From Clostridiaceae bacterium (GTDB lineage Bacteria; Bacillota; Clostridia; DSM-8532): DNA of 64,000 nucleotides. This document shows, piece after piece, positions 17,813 to 26,324 of the stretch (position 1 is the first letter of the stretch; each line of letters opens with the position of its first letter). Below the pieces are notes generated by a model, which was not told the origin of the DNA, did not search any database, and worked only from the letters and a program-made list of their open reading frames with translations. The translations under genes were made by a program, and so were the position numbers. The DNA is taken from contig JAAYFY010000039.1 of the NCBI GenBank assembly GCA_012728015.1, positions 1 through 64,000 on the forward strand, written 5' to 3'.

Positions 17813-18307
17813 TCAGTCCTCCGGTTTCGGAGAACCGGCCTTAGCGTCTTCCGCGGCTGGAGCCTTGTCCTTTGGCGGCTCTTTATACACGAAGATGATA
17901 TAGACGAGCAGCAGGGCTACGCCGACGGTGATGCAGATATCGGCCGTGTTGAATATGGGAAAGTCGTATCCAAAGGGATAGAAATTAAGGAAATCCACCA
18001 CATAACCCTGGAACAGCCGGTCTATCATGTTCCCCACTGCTCCGCCCATGAGCAGGGACAGGGAAAGCCTTGCCAGCGGGTGTTTCTGTAAGACCATTAC
18101 CCTGGCCATCACGGCAAAGGCAATGACAGTGATGATAATAAACCCCCACCGGAAGTTCTGCAGTATGCTGAAGGCAGCCCCCCTGTTTTCGCAGTAGGTG
18201 ATGTGGAAGAATCCCTTTATGATCTCAATATCGGTTCCAACTGAAACCAGGCGCTTTGTCACCTGGTCCAGCACAACTGTCGCTATGATCAGAAAGATCC
18301 AAACCAT
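17813..18307 (-). CDS. lspA: Lipoprotein signal peptidase
   Basis: A 164-residue aspartyl protease with four transmembrane helices that cleaves prolipoprotein signal peptides. The two catalytic Asp motifs GNMIDRL and FNTADICI are visible, as is YCENRGAAFSIL. I use MVWIFL at 18307 because AAAGGAG lies six bases upstream; the in-frame extension upstream is not supported. A charged, Ala/Pro-rich cytosolic tail of about 25 residues is longer than usual. It forms a pair with rluD. Confidence 0.93.
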   Translation of the reverse strand: MVWIFLIIATVVLDQVTKRLVSVGTDIEIIKGFFHITYCENRGAAFSILQNFRWGFIIITVIAFAVMARVMVLQKHPLARLSLSLLMGGAVGNMIDRLFQGYVVDFLNFYPFGYDFPIFNTADICITVGVALLLVYIIFVYKEPPKDKAPAAEDAKAGSPKPED

Positions 18308-18372
18308 GACTCTCTCCTTTGCTGGCCGCTGCTGACCATGGGGATGGCCCCCATGGTTACCACCCATGGTTG

Positions 18373-20097
18373 TTATTCTACGGTGACGCCTGTGAAGTAG
18401 TGCTTCAATATCTGGTCGTAGGTATAGCCCATGTGGGTAAAGCCCTTGGCGCCTTCCTGGCTCATGCCGACCCCGTGGCCCCAGCCCTTGCCGACGAAAG
18501 TATAGACGTTGCCTGAAACCTGTACAGGACCTGCCGTCGAAGTCGATGATGCACCCGATATGACCGAAACACCGGAGGTGCCGGCTGCGTAAACCGTGCC
18601 CGAGCCGCCGATAACCTCGGTACCCGAGGACATTACCGCAACGCTGCCCGGAAGGCTGACTGCCTGTATGCTGCCGTCCCCGTTTATGGCATAGACGGTC
18701 CCGGAGCCGGAAGATCCGCTGCTTGTCCCTGTTCCCGAGGTGCTTCCTGTCCCCGATATGATGGTGTAGTTGTTGCTGGGAAGCTCGAGCACCCTCCTGG
18801 TATCCTCCCTGTAATATGTAATCTGGCCTTTTGTCCCGGTAAATTTCACCTTAATTGGTCTTCCCGCGTTTGATACCTCCTCGATGGTTATCGACACTAT
18901 ATCGCCGATTTCCACATCGCTTAAGAACAGTCTCTGCTTGAGCTCCAGGGCTGTAAAGGTCCTGGTCCAGCTGTAGTTGTATGAATCGCCTGACTCATAC
19001 GGGTCAGGAACGCTCTTAAGGTATGCCACCGGCGTTCCCCATACGTTTTCGCTGTTCTCGGTCATGCCCCCGCTGGAGCTAAAATAGTGTACCGAGATTG
19101 GGCTCCCGTTGTAGAGGATCTTCTTCCCCTTGGTTTGATCCACAGCCATATTGGTGGTCGGCTTTTCGCCGTCATAACCTGCATAGACCTGGTCACTTAC
19201 AGTGTTGACCAGATCGAAGCCCCATTTGGAGTATTTGCCCAGGTTCCTGTAGGTATACGTCCTCGCCGCTACCGCCTGCGCTTTTAGTGCCTCCATGGGC
19301 GCGCTGGACTCGAGTTCCTGGGGAACCACACCATACAGGTATTCCTCGATATTCAGAATATTGATCACCGTAAGATCGCTGTCCGGGTACCTTCTTACCT
19401 CGAACTCGCCCCTGTACTGTTTACCGTTCACCGACAGGACATATGGGTTGTTGGCCGAAAGAGGCCGCACCCTTAGTTTATACTGGCCGTCGGAGAACAC
19501 CAGCAAAGGATCGGCATGGCTGCTTTGAACCACGAGCCTTGCGTTGGAGGGTGAGATCAGCTTAAGGTTTGGGGTGCCCAGCGTGTCGGCCAGCTTTTTA
19601 AGCTCCTGGCTCGCTATATCGGAATCAGGATAGAACCCAGTCCAGACATACCATTTGTCCTCAAAAACCGGGTAGGCTGTTATGCCAAACTGCAGCAGCT
19701 GATCCGCCGACGCCCTGGCTTCGTTGTAGCCCGCAACGCTGTCCCCTATCTGGATGTGATACGGGCCCAGGGCTTCGCCCTCAAAGGGTTTCCCCTCGGC
19801 CGGATTATATGCGCTGGTCAAGCCGCTGGGGGACTTGATGAAAAATGAATCCCTTCTGATGATAGCGCTTGAACCTCCCGGCATTGTCAGGATGGGCTCA
19901 AAACTGCTGTTTCTGAAAGCCCCAACTTCAAGGCCTGATCTGGAGTAGAAGGAAACGCTCGCCGCGGCACTTCCGCCAAAGTATAGCCCGATCCTAACCG
20001 TTTCGGGCCATGAGGATGCGCTGGCAGAGGTTCCGCCGCTAAAAACAAGGCAGGCAGCCAAAAGAACTGTTAAAACCAACAGGGACCTTTTCTTCAT
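18373..20097 (-). CDS. Secreted SpoIID/LytB-domain protein with insert
   Basis: A 574-residue exported protein with a signal peptide ending near GGTSASA. An N-terminal region resembling a SPOR-type repeat (GPYHIQIGDSVAGYNEARAS) is followed by the SpoIID/LytB domain (INIEEYLYGVVPQELESSAP; KAQAVAARTYTYRNLGKYSK). The domain's closing motif GKGWGHGVGMSQEGAKG lies at the extreme C terminus. In between, about 90 residues rich in Gly/Ser/Thr/Val are inserted. SpoIID is a lytic transglycosylase needed for engulfment; LytB-type relatives modify amidases. Which it is cannot be settled, since SpoIID itself usually neighbours spoIIQ. Confidence 0.8.
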   Translation of the reverse strand: MKKRSLLVLTVLLAACLVFSGGTSASASSWPETVRIGLYFGGSAAASVSFYSRSGLEVGAFRNSSFEPILTMPGGSSAIIRRDSFFIKSPSGLTSAYNPAEGKPFEGEALGPYHIQIGDSVAGYNEARASADQLLQFGITAYPVFEDKWYVWTGFYPDSDIASQELKKLADTLGTPNLKLISPSNARLVVQSSHADPLLVFSDGQYKLRVRPLSANNPYVLSVNGKQYRGEFEVRRYPDSDLTVINILNIEEYLYGVVPQELESSAPMEALKAQAVAARTYTYRNLGKYSKWGFDLVNTVSDQVYAGYDGEKPTTNMAVDQTKGKKILYNGSPISVHYFSSSGGMTENSENVWGTPVAYLKSVPDPYESGDSYNYSWTRTFTALELKQRLFLSDVEIGDIVSITIEEVSNAGRPIKVKFTGTKGQITYYREDTRRVLELPSNNYTIISGTGSTSGTGTSSGSSGSGTVYAINGDGSIQAVSLPGSVAVMSSGTEVIGGSGTVYAAGTSGVSVISGASSTSTAGPVQVSGNVYTFVGKGWGHGVGMSQEGAKGFTHMGYTYDQILKHYFTGVTVE

Positions 20098-20151
20098 GAC
20101 GCACTCCTTTATCTTCAGTATGTTAATGGTTTTTAATGCCTGTATAATACT

Positions 20152-20180
20152 ATTATACCCGACCGGTGTGTTTGTGTATA
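20152..20180 (-). promoter_or_regulatory. Promoter of the SpoIID-like gene
   Basis: On the minus strand there is TATACA (20175-20180), a 17-bp spacer and a perfect TATAAT (20152-20157), 55 bp upstream of the ATG. It looks like a sigma-A site, not a mother-cell promoter, which argues mildly against a strictly sporulation-specific role. Confidence 0.45.
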
Positions 20181-20359
20181 TAAAACATTGGTTACAATTT
20201 GGCTCAAGTTGCCCGAAACAGCCCGGGCACCCCTGTTATATGTTATATCGGCCTGTCAGGCGCGTTAAAATGATGCCCGGCTGTCTTTCACATTTTAGGG
20301 CGCTGTGGTATGATTGTTAAGACCTGAATATGCATAGATTTGGCCGAAGGAGCGTTTTT

Positions 20360-21103
20360 ATGAAAGTTACCGCGGTAAAAACACGAATAGTGGGAGTCGG
20401 ATCAATGGATATAACCGGGCTTCTGGCGGAATCCCTGGACAGGGTTCCCGAAAGGTCAGTGATCGCCATCACATCCAAGGTGGTTTCGCTCTGCGAAGGC
20501 AGGGCTCTTCCCGTTTCAGAATACAGTAAGGACGAACTCATCGAGAGGGAGGCAGACCTTTTCATACCCAGGTCCGAAAACAAATACGGTGTATACCTGG
20601 CGATAAAGAACAATATGCTGGCACCCACAGCCGGAATAGACGAATCCAACACCGGCGGTTATTATGTCCTTTGGCCGAAAGACCCGCAGGCATCGGCCAA
20701 CAGGTGCTGGGAATTCATAAGAAGTCATTTCAGCGTAAAGCATGCCGGCATCATCATCACCGACAGCACCTCCAGCCCCATGAGGCTGGGAGTGACAGGC
20801 AAGAGCATAGCATCCTGCGGTTTTTGCCCCATGGTATCCAGGATCGGCCATACCGACCTTTTCGGCAAACCCCTCAAGCAAACCCGCATCAATATGGCTG
20901 ACGCGCTGGCGGCATCGGCGGTACTGGTGATGGGCGAATCAGACGAGCAGACCCCCATCGCCATAATCGAGGATGTTCCTTTCGTGGAATTCTCCGACCA
21001 TGCGCCGACGGCCGAACAGCTCAAAGCCTGGAGCGTTGAGATGGAGGACGACCTGTACGCCAGTTTTCTCATGCGCATGGACTGGAGAAAGGGACAGAAA
21101 TGA
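20360..21103 (+). CDS. CofE-like (F420-0:gamma-glutamyl ligase family) protein
   Basis: A 247-residue protein matching the F420 gamma-glutamyl ligase fold: VIAITSKVVSLCEGRAL near the N terminus, PTAGIDESNTGGYYVLWP, IIITDSTSSPMRLGVTGKSI and ADALAASAVLVMGESDEQTP. Ligases of this family join L-glutamate to F420-0 using GTP. No other F420 biosynthetic gene is visible, and Clostridia normally lack F420, so the substrate here is probably something else. GAAGGAG precedes the chosen ATG; an upstream in-frame ATG at 20330 lacks a ribosome site. Confidence 0.8.
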   Translation: MKVTAVKTRIVGVGSMDITGLLAESLDRVPERSVIAITSKVVSLCEGRALPVSEYSKDELIEREADLFIPRSENKYGVYLAIKNNMLAPTAGIDESNTGGYYVLWPKDPQASANRCWEFIRSHFSVKHAGIIITDSTSSPMRLGVTGKSIASCGFCPMVSRIGHTDLFGKPLKQTRINMADALAASAVLVMGESDEQTPIAIIEDVPFVEFSDHAPTAEQLKAWSVEMEDDLYASFLMRMDWRKGQK

Positions 21104-21111
21104 GCGGGTTT

Positions 21112-21882
21112 TTATGGAGAAAGCCCGCAGGCGCCCATCTTTGCAAGTTCGTCAGCCCGTTCATTGAAGCCCACCCCTGTATGGCTTTCCACCTTATACC
21201 AGAAGATCTTAATACCGCATGAATCGATATATTGCTTGTACTCCCGGGTCATCGGCATATTGGTCTTGTAGCTTCCCACGGCCCATTTCTCCACGTTCTC
21301 AAAATCGTGGAATATACATATCTCGGTAATACCGTGCCCTTTGCACCATTCCAGGGTTTCCACCACCGCCCGGATCTCCCCTCCAACCTGCCTTGACGGT
21401 AAGGCATCGGGGTCATCAACACTCCCGCACAGCTCGGCAACAGGCTTTCCACGGTCCAGGATAACCGCGCCGTAACCAATCCGGCCCTGGATGAATGAAC
21501 CGTCCACAAAAGACTGGTACCGTGCGGGAAGAGCGCTAAAATCTATTTCCAGGGCGGGTTTTCGCATCATGAGCCGCGGGTGGCTCTCATTTTCTCCAGG
21601 TTTTTTAGCGTCAGGATCTGCTCCTAATCTATCGGCCAGAATGCTGGACACACGGTCAAAATGCTCCTGGGACAGGTCGGAATCCCTCCTGAAAGAGAAG
21701 CTGTTTTTCCTCGGGCTGTAGTTTACTATGAGCTTACCCAGCCTTTCATCTCCCTCATCGATGTAAACCTTGAGCATATAGTCCCTGATCATGGCAATAT
21801 CGCACGAAAAGCCATGTTCGGCGAGGACCGGGGCCAGCCTTTGGTATATCTCCATCAGTTCGTTTTCACAAATATAGGGCAT
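21112..21882 (-). CDS. Ribonuclease HI-type protein with N-terminal extension
   Basis: A 256-residue protein whose C-terminal half (about 125-256) is an RNase H domain: FVDGSFIQGRIGYGAV (first Asp), VGGEIRAVVETLEW (Glu), CIFHDFENVEKW (Asp) and VESHTGVGFNERADELAK (His and last Asp). It should cut RNA in RNA-DNA hybrids. The N-terminal 120 residues include a second compact region (VYIDEGDERLGKLIVNYSPRKN) that I do not recognise; it is not the usual viroplasmin-type hybrid-binding motif. GAAAGGATTTTCCCG precedes the ATG. It converges with the CofE-like gene. Confidence 0.85.
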   Translation of the reverse strand: MPYICENELMEIYQRLAPVLAEHGFSCDIAMIRDYMLKVYIDEGDERLGKLIVNYSPRKNSFSFRRDSDLSQEHFDRVSSILADRLGADPDAKKPGENESHPRLMMRKPALEIDFSALPARYQSFVDGSFIQGRIGYGAVILDRGKPVAELCGSVDDPDALPSRQVGGEIRAVVETLEWCKGHGITEICIFHDFENVEKWAVGSYKTNMPMTREYKQYIDSCGIKIFWYKVESHTGVGFNERADELAKMGACGLSP

Positions 21883-21898
21883 CGGGAAAATCCTTTCG

Positions 21899-22984
21899 TC
21901 AATCCTGCATGTACTTTAATGTCACATCCTGGTTGAGACAGTAGAGCAGGGCATCTTCTTTGGTTACCAGGCCCGCTTTAAAGAGCTGGGCAATGCTGTA
22001 GTCCATGCTCATCATGCCTTCACTTCTGCTCATGTGTATGGTTGAGTCGATCTGGTATGTCTTGGCCTCCCTTATGAGGTTCCGGATGGCGTTATTTGCG
22101 ATCATAACCTCGAAGGCCGCCACCCTTCCCCTTGCAGGCGAAGGCAGGAGCTGCTGTGAAACCACGGCCTGCAGTACGGTGGACAACTGGATACGGATCT
22201 GGTGCTGCTGGTTGGGCGGGAATACATCGATAATCCTGTCTACGGTCTTCGCCGCGCCCAGCGTATGCAGTGTGGACAGGACCAGGTGCCCGGTCTCGGC
22301 GGCCGTCATGGCTATGGCTATGGTTTCCAGATCGCGCATCTCGCCCACCAGGATAACATCGGGCGACTCCCGCAGGGCCGATCTTAAGGCCCTGGCATAG
22401 CTTTTGGTATCCTGCCCTATCTCCCGCTGGTTCACAATGCTGTTTTTATGCCTGTGGAGAAACTCTATGGGCTCTTCAAGGGTCAGAATGTGGCATTTGC
22501 GCGTGCTGTTTATCAGGTCTATTATACATGAAAGTGTTGTTGATTTCCCGCTGCCGGTGGGGCCCGTAACAAGGATCAGTCCTTTGTTCCGCCTGTGGAG
22601 ATCCAACACCGGCTGGGGAATAAGCAGTTCCTGCGGATTGGGCAGCTCGGTGAAGACAATCCTGATGGCCGCGGCCAGTGAGCCCCTCTGCTTGAAGGTG
22701 TTTACCCTGAACCTTCCCAGCCCCGGCACCGAAATTGAAAAATCATGGTCGCCGCTGGCAAGGAAATCCTGGAAGGCCATCTCGCTGGGGAACAGCTCGT
22801 GCACCAGCCGCTCTGCGTCCTTTACGCCCAGGCGCTGGCTGCCTATATACCTAAGCTCTCCCTTCACCTTTATCACCGGGGGCACCCCGACGGTAATCTG
22901 GAGATCCGATGCCTGGTTATCCATGGCTATTTTCAGAAGCTGCTGCACCGATGTCTTTTCGATATTGATATCCTTGGTTTTCAT
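21899..22984 (-). CDS. pilT: Twitching motility retraction ATPase PilT
   Basis: A 361-residue hexameric secretion ATPase with Walker A GPTGSGKSTTL, Asp-box region CHILTLEEPIEFLHRHK, Walker B ESPDVILVGEMRDLETI and His-box GHLVLSTLHT. The length and absence of the extra N-terminal domain of PilB/GspE indicate PilT, which depolymerises type IV pili. The start at 22984 overlaps the upstream stop as ATGA, with GGAAGGGATACCGGA upstream. It is the last gene of the pilus operon; no PilB is encoded here. Confidence 0.92.
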   Translation of the reverse strand: MKTKDINIEKTSVQQLLKIAMDNQASDLQITVGVPPVIKVKGELRYIGSQRLGVKDAERLVHELFPSEMAFQDFLASGDHDFSISVPGLGRFRVNTFKQRGSLAAAIRIVFTELPNPQELLIPQPVLDLHRRNKGLILVTGPTGSGKSTTLSCIIDLINSTRKCHILTLEEPIEFLHRHKNSIVNQREIGQDTKSYARALRSALRESPDVILVGEMRDLETIAIAMTAAETGHLVLSTLHTLGAAKTVDRIIDVFPPNQQHQIRIQLSTVLQAVVSQQLLPSPARGRVAAFEVMIANNAIRNLIREAKTYQIDSTIHMSRSEGMMSMDYSIAQLFKAGLVTKEDALLYCLNQDVTLKYMQD

Positions 22985-23661
22985 TCCGGTATCCCTTCCC
23001 ATAAATCGATTTCGTTCCTGTATTCAAATGGTTCCTGCCACAGCCTCCATACCAGGACGCGGCAGGTTTCCTCAAGATCGGCGCCACTGCCGGGATCTGA
23101 AATCCCGACATCCACATTCAGGTACCTTAAGGTGTTCTCATATTCGAGTATGAATGTTTTCCTTACGCTGAAGCCCAGTTCCACGGGCACATTGCTGTAT
23201 ATGTGGAAGTTGCGCGTGTAATCTGCATCCTTGCTGTATACGCATCCCGGATAGGCATCCATGATGGAGCTCATGGCAAAATACGTCACAAGTTTCGGAT
23301 ACAGGCCGTCCAGATACTCCTCCCTGGCTCTTGAGCCAGAAAGGCCGGTCAATGTCGCTTCTATGATCTCGGAGATAGCATCGGGAAGCCCTGCTGAAGG
23401 AAGATCACCCTCTTTGATGGACCCGACGGCATAGGAGGCCTTTTCCCTGCTGATGGTTATGCTGTTGTAAATGACGTTTAAGAACCTCTCCCCCTCCGAG
23501 TCAAGGCTATAGAAGGCCTTTACGGTATCCGCGTTCTTCCTTGCCAGGCGGAGGTTGGCCATGGATGTTGTGACGGCCAAAACCGAAAACACCACCAGGA
23601 CGATCAGGACCAACGCTACAAGAACCGAGGAACTGCCCCTGTCAGATCTAAGCCATTTCAT
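22981..23661 (-). CDS. PilX-like minor pilus-assembly protein
   Basis: A 226-residue protein with a short basic N terminus (MKWLRSDRGSSS), one long hydrophobic helix (VLVALVLIVLVVFSVLAVTTS) and the motif ARKNADTVKAFYSLDSEGE, typical of PilX/GspK-like minor components that resemble pilins but lack the FTLIE motif. The remaining 160 residues would be extracellular. It overlaps pilT at its 3' end and the pseudopilin gene at its 5' end by four bases, indicating one transcript. Assignment rests on architecture and context. Confidence 0.6.
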   Translation of the reverse strand: MKWLRSDRGSSSVLVALVLIVLVVFSVLAVTTSMANLRLARKNADTVKAFYSLDSEGERFLNVIYNSITISREKASYAVGSIKEGDLPSAGLPDAISEIIEATLTGLSGSRAREEYLDGLYPKLVTYFAMSSIMDAYPGCVYSKDADYTRNFHIYSNVPVELGFSVRKTFILEYENTLRYLNVDVGISDPGSGADLEETCRVLVWRLWQEPFEYRNEIDLWEGIPE

Positions 23662-24152
23662 GGGCCGGTCACCTCCCCGGGAGCATTGAGCATCGCCGAA
23701 AGCGTATGGATCTCCTGGTCAGACTCCCTGCCCAGGGGATACGGCCCAATCTTAATGGTCCGGAGCTCTATGGCCCAGAGCCTGTCGTTCCCTTTCATGC
23801 TGAAAAGATCTATGTGCATGGCGTACTCGGCTTCCTGCGGACGGCTTTCACCGCCAGGGATCGGGTTCCAGTCCCTGTCGTAATAGATGACATAGGAGCA
23901 TTTGCCCGATTCGCAGACAGCCGGATCCAAAGCCGAAGGATTCCCTCCGGTCCAATCCCCGGGAGAGGATTTGATCCTTTCTATCCAGGCGGTGCCGTAA
24001 AACACCGACCGGTCGATATCCGCCGCAAGCCGGTTATTGACGTGGGCATGGACAAACAGGCACACCACCACCGTTCCCGCAACGGCCAGCAGCGCCACGG
24101 CTATGATAAGCTCTATTAACGTAAACCCTCTTTTTTCCTTTATATAGCCCAT
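23658..24152 (-). CDS. Prepilin-like protein with N-methylation motif
   Basis: A 164-residue pseudopilin. The class III leader ends MGYIKEKRG/FTLIELIIAVALLAVAG, where the slash marks the expected prepilin peptidase site, followed by the standard hydrophobic helix. The globular part begins near HVNNRLAADIDRS. The ATG at 24152 is chosen after GGTGGATGGA; a TTG four codons upstream is an alternative. It would be a minor pilin or a PilV/GspI-like subunit. No prepilin peptidase gene is in this window. Confidence 0.8.
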   Translation of the reverse strand: MGYIKEKRGFTLIELIIAVALLAVAGTVVVCLFVHAHVNNRLAADIDRSVFYGTAWIERIKSSPGDWTGGNPSALDPAVCESGKCSYVIYYDRDWNPIPGGESRPQEAEYAMHIDLFSMKGNDRLWAIELRTIKIGPYPLGRESDQEIHTLSAMLNAPGEVTGP

Positions 24153-24184
24153 TCCATCCACCAATACCCTTTAATTCTCCGCCT

Positions 24185-24721
24185 TCATTCCGACCTTAGC
24201 GTAACACAGCTTTCCCGGCCGAACCGCCCGTCTTCCCGGTCAAGCCACACCGATATGTCCAGAAGGTTTCCCTCCATTTTCACCGAAAACCCGTCCACCT
24301 CGGTTATTTCAAAACTGTACTCATTGGAAGGCGGCATTCCCTCGGGCATAATCGCCTCACGGAGTATTCCGCCGTCCTGGTATATCCAGGTCTCATAAAC
24401 CTCGCCGCTGTGCACCTCTCGTATGACGATGGCAGGCTCCCCATTGACCGGGTTATCCTCTACCCTTATGGCGTCCTTCAGGTCGTTCTGCCTGATTTTC
24501 ATCTGTATGAAAGACAGCGCCACCCTGAGCTCGGAACTGAGGCTTTTGCCCTCGTACAGCCTTGTGTAGGCAGATGTTGATGACAGGGCAAGAACAAAAA
24601 TGCCAATGCCCAGGGCAAGCAGGAGCAGCAGTGTGGCTATGGTCTCGGCGCTGACACTGCCCCGGCGTGAAAGGCGCCCCTTTTTTGCTATAAATCCCTT
24701 ACTTCCTAAAGACCTCCACAT
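24185..24721 (-). CDS. Pseudopilin-like membrane protein (DUF4860-like)
   Basis: A protein of about 178 residues with a basic N terminus, the motif RRGSVSAETIATLLLLLALGIG (reminiscent of a prepilin motif without Phe), then an extracellular domain of about 130 residues with a dense pattern of short beta strands (WIYQDGGILREAIMPEG). It resembles DUF4860-type clostridial pseudopilins; I am not certain. The start is ambiguous: the frame continues upstream inside the preceding gene to 24778, and the only candidate ATG near a plausible start is 24721. Confidence 0.5.
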   Translation of the reverse strand: MWRSLGSKGFIAKKGRLSRRGSVSAETIATLLLLLALGIGIFVLALSSTSAYTRLYEGKSLSSELRVALSFIQMKIRQNDLKDAIRVEDNPVNGEPAIVIREVHSGEVYETWIYQDGGILREAIMPEGMPPSNEYSFEITEVDGFSVKMEGNLLDISVWLDREDGRFGRESCVTLRSE

Positions 24722-25010
24722 TGGGCATGACATTTGACGCGAACACCTCGTAATAGAAATAATACTTATCCCGGTCAAGGATCAATCCATAATGGTTTTC
24801 CAGATACTCCAGGCTGGGTGGGTAACTGCCCTCCAAGGCATAGCACTGGACACAGGCGTCCAGGATGGCCTTTTGTATGTCCTCGGGCCGGGAGGCGCTG
24901 TGGCCTTTCCAGAAGCTGTCAAGGCCGGCCAGGGTGGCCAGGATGATGATAAGCGCAATCCCCAGCATTATTAACCTGATATGTACCTGGTTCTTTCCGC
25001 TCAATCTCAT
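24699..25010 (-). CDS. Small single-span protein of the pilus operon
   Basis: A 103-residue protein with one N-terminal hydrophobic helix (IRLIMLGIALIIILATLAGL) and a short extracellular region (ILDACVQCYALEGSYPPSLEYLENHYGLIL) resembling the conserved DACVQCYALEGSYPP segment of short pseudopilin-like proteins next to GspF in Clostridia. It lies six bases after the GspF stop and overlaps the next gene. The exact function is unknown; a minor pseudopilin is likely. Confidence 0.6.
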   Translation of the reverse strand: MRLSGKNQVHIRLIMLGIALIIILATLAGLDSFWKGHSASRPEDIQKAILDACVQCYALEGSYPPSLEYLENHYGLILDRDKYYFYYEVFASNVMPNVEVFRK

Positions 25011-25015
25011 TCACC

Positions 25016-26062
25016 TTATCCTATGGACGACATAATGCTTATCAACGGCAGGATGACCGACAGCAGCACACCTGCGATGACAAGTGACAGAACTGTAACA
25101 CAGACCGGCTCTATGGAATTGATTACACGGTCCAGTGACGCGTTTGCCTCTTCCTGCCAGGTTTGCGATACCTTCTCCATTATGGCGTCCAGGCTCCCGG
25201 TCTTCTCTCCAGTCCTGACAAGCCGTACAAACAGGGCCGGAAACAGCCCGGTATCCTTAAGGGCTTCCCAGAACGGCTTGCCCGACGAAACAGCATTTAC
25301 GGCCTCCTTGATCTTCCTGGCAACATGGCTGTTGTCAAGTACGCCGGAAACCAGGCCAAAGCCCTCGGTCAGGTTCATTCCGCTCTTCAGGGTCAGGGAC
25401 AGCGCCCCGCTGAACCGGGATGCGATGATCTTTTTGTAGATGCTCCCGGTAATCGGGTTTACGACCTTGAACCTGTCAATTGAGGCTCGAAATAACCCCA
25501 GGCGCTTAAAAAGCCAGCCGGCAGCGACCAGGATAGCCAGCACCGCGACGGCGATCACAAAGCCATCTTTAAGCCCGTTTCCCAAAGCGATGAACAGGCC
25601 GGTCTGGGCGGGAATCGTCCCGCCGAGGGATGTGAGTATCTCAACGAACAGAGGGATGACCTTAAGGGAGATAAGGGCTATCACGCCAAGCATGAATACC
25701 GCCAGGATAAGAGGATAGGACACAGCGGTTCTGACCCTTCTCCTTGTATTGGCCAGGTTTTCATAGAACCTGCTCAGCCCGTCAAAAACGTGTTCCAGCG
25801 TGCCGGTTTTTTCGCCCACTTTTACAAGGGCGGTCATATAGGCCGGAAAAGCTTTGGATGCCTCAAAAGCCGAATGCATGGGCGATCCGTAAACAACCTC
25901 GTTCTTTATAAACTCAAGAGCCTTCCTGAGCCTGGGGTTGACGGTATCCTCAGACACCAGCGGGATTCCTTCCACCGGATGTATACCAGATTTCAAAACC
26001 AGTGAGAACTGGTGGCACAGTATGGATAAGTCTGTTTCATAGCCCTTGGCCTTCTTACCCAA
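25016..26062 (-). CDS. Type II secretion/type IV pilus inner-membrane platform protein
   Basis: A 348-residue GspF/PilC-family protein with two tandem T2SSF domains (residues about 15-135 and 215-340), each a helical cytosolic bundle (LVKVGEKTGTLEHVFDGLSRFYE; VRTGEKTGSLDAIMEKVSQ) followed by membrane spans (VSYPLILAVFMLGVIALISL; LSLVIAGVLLSVILPLISIM). It is the platform on which the assembly and retraction ATPases act. A TTG at 26062 with GGAG nine bases upstream is preferred. It is the first gene of the pilus operon, divergent from pepF. Confidence 0.9.
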   Translation of the reverse strand: MGKKAKGYETDLSILCHQFSLVLKSGIHPVEGIPLVSEDTVNPRLRKALEFIKNEVVYGSPMHSAFEASKAFPAYMTALVKVGEKTGTLEHVFDGLSRFYENLANTRRRVRTAVSYPLILAVFMLGVIALISLKVIPLFVEILTSLGGTIPAQTGLFIALGNGLKDGFVIAVAVLAILVAAGWLFKRLGLFRASIDRFKVVNPITGSIYKKIIASRFSGALSLTLKSGMNLTEGFGLVSGVLDNSHVARKIKEAVNAVSSGKPFWEALKDTGLFPALFVRLVRTGEKTGSLDAIMEKVSQTWQEEANASLDRVINSIEPVCVTVLSLVIAGVLLSVILPLISIMSSIG

Positions 26063-26236
26063 ATCTATCAACTCCAGCCTGTTAATCTTTTATAATATAA
26101 TACCAATTCCAGGTCCATTGAAACAGGAAACACGGCAAAAGACCCCATATTCTTATTTATTTCAGCCGTTTTTGACGTTTGAGAGAAAAAACCGGCTATA
26201 TCCGCAAGCACGGGCCGGCCTTGCGGATTCTGCCTG

Positions 26237-26264
26237 TTGTCCCCCCAAGGGAATAGGTTATAAT
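26237..26264 (+). promoter_or_regulatory. Promoter of pepF
   Basis: TTGTCC (26237-26242), a 16-bp spacer and a perfect TATAAT (26259-26264) lie 60 bp upstream of the pepF start. Confidence 0.5.
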
Positions 26265-26324
26265 AGGAAAAGCATATTCGTAATGCAGGCGGTTTTTCCT
26301 ATGGCCTGCGAAAGGATGGTTTTC

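Noticed and set aside
20360-21103. Evidence for an F420 pathway
   Set aside because: Only one CofE-like gene is visible; a pathway cannot be claimed from it.
21899-22984. The ATPase as PilB/GspE
   Set aside because: Its 361-residue length, missing N-terminal domain and typical PilT motif spacing indicate the retraction ATPase.
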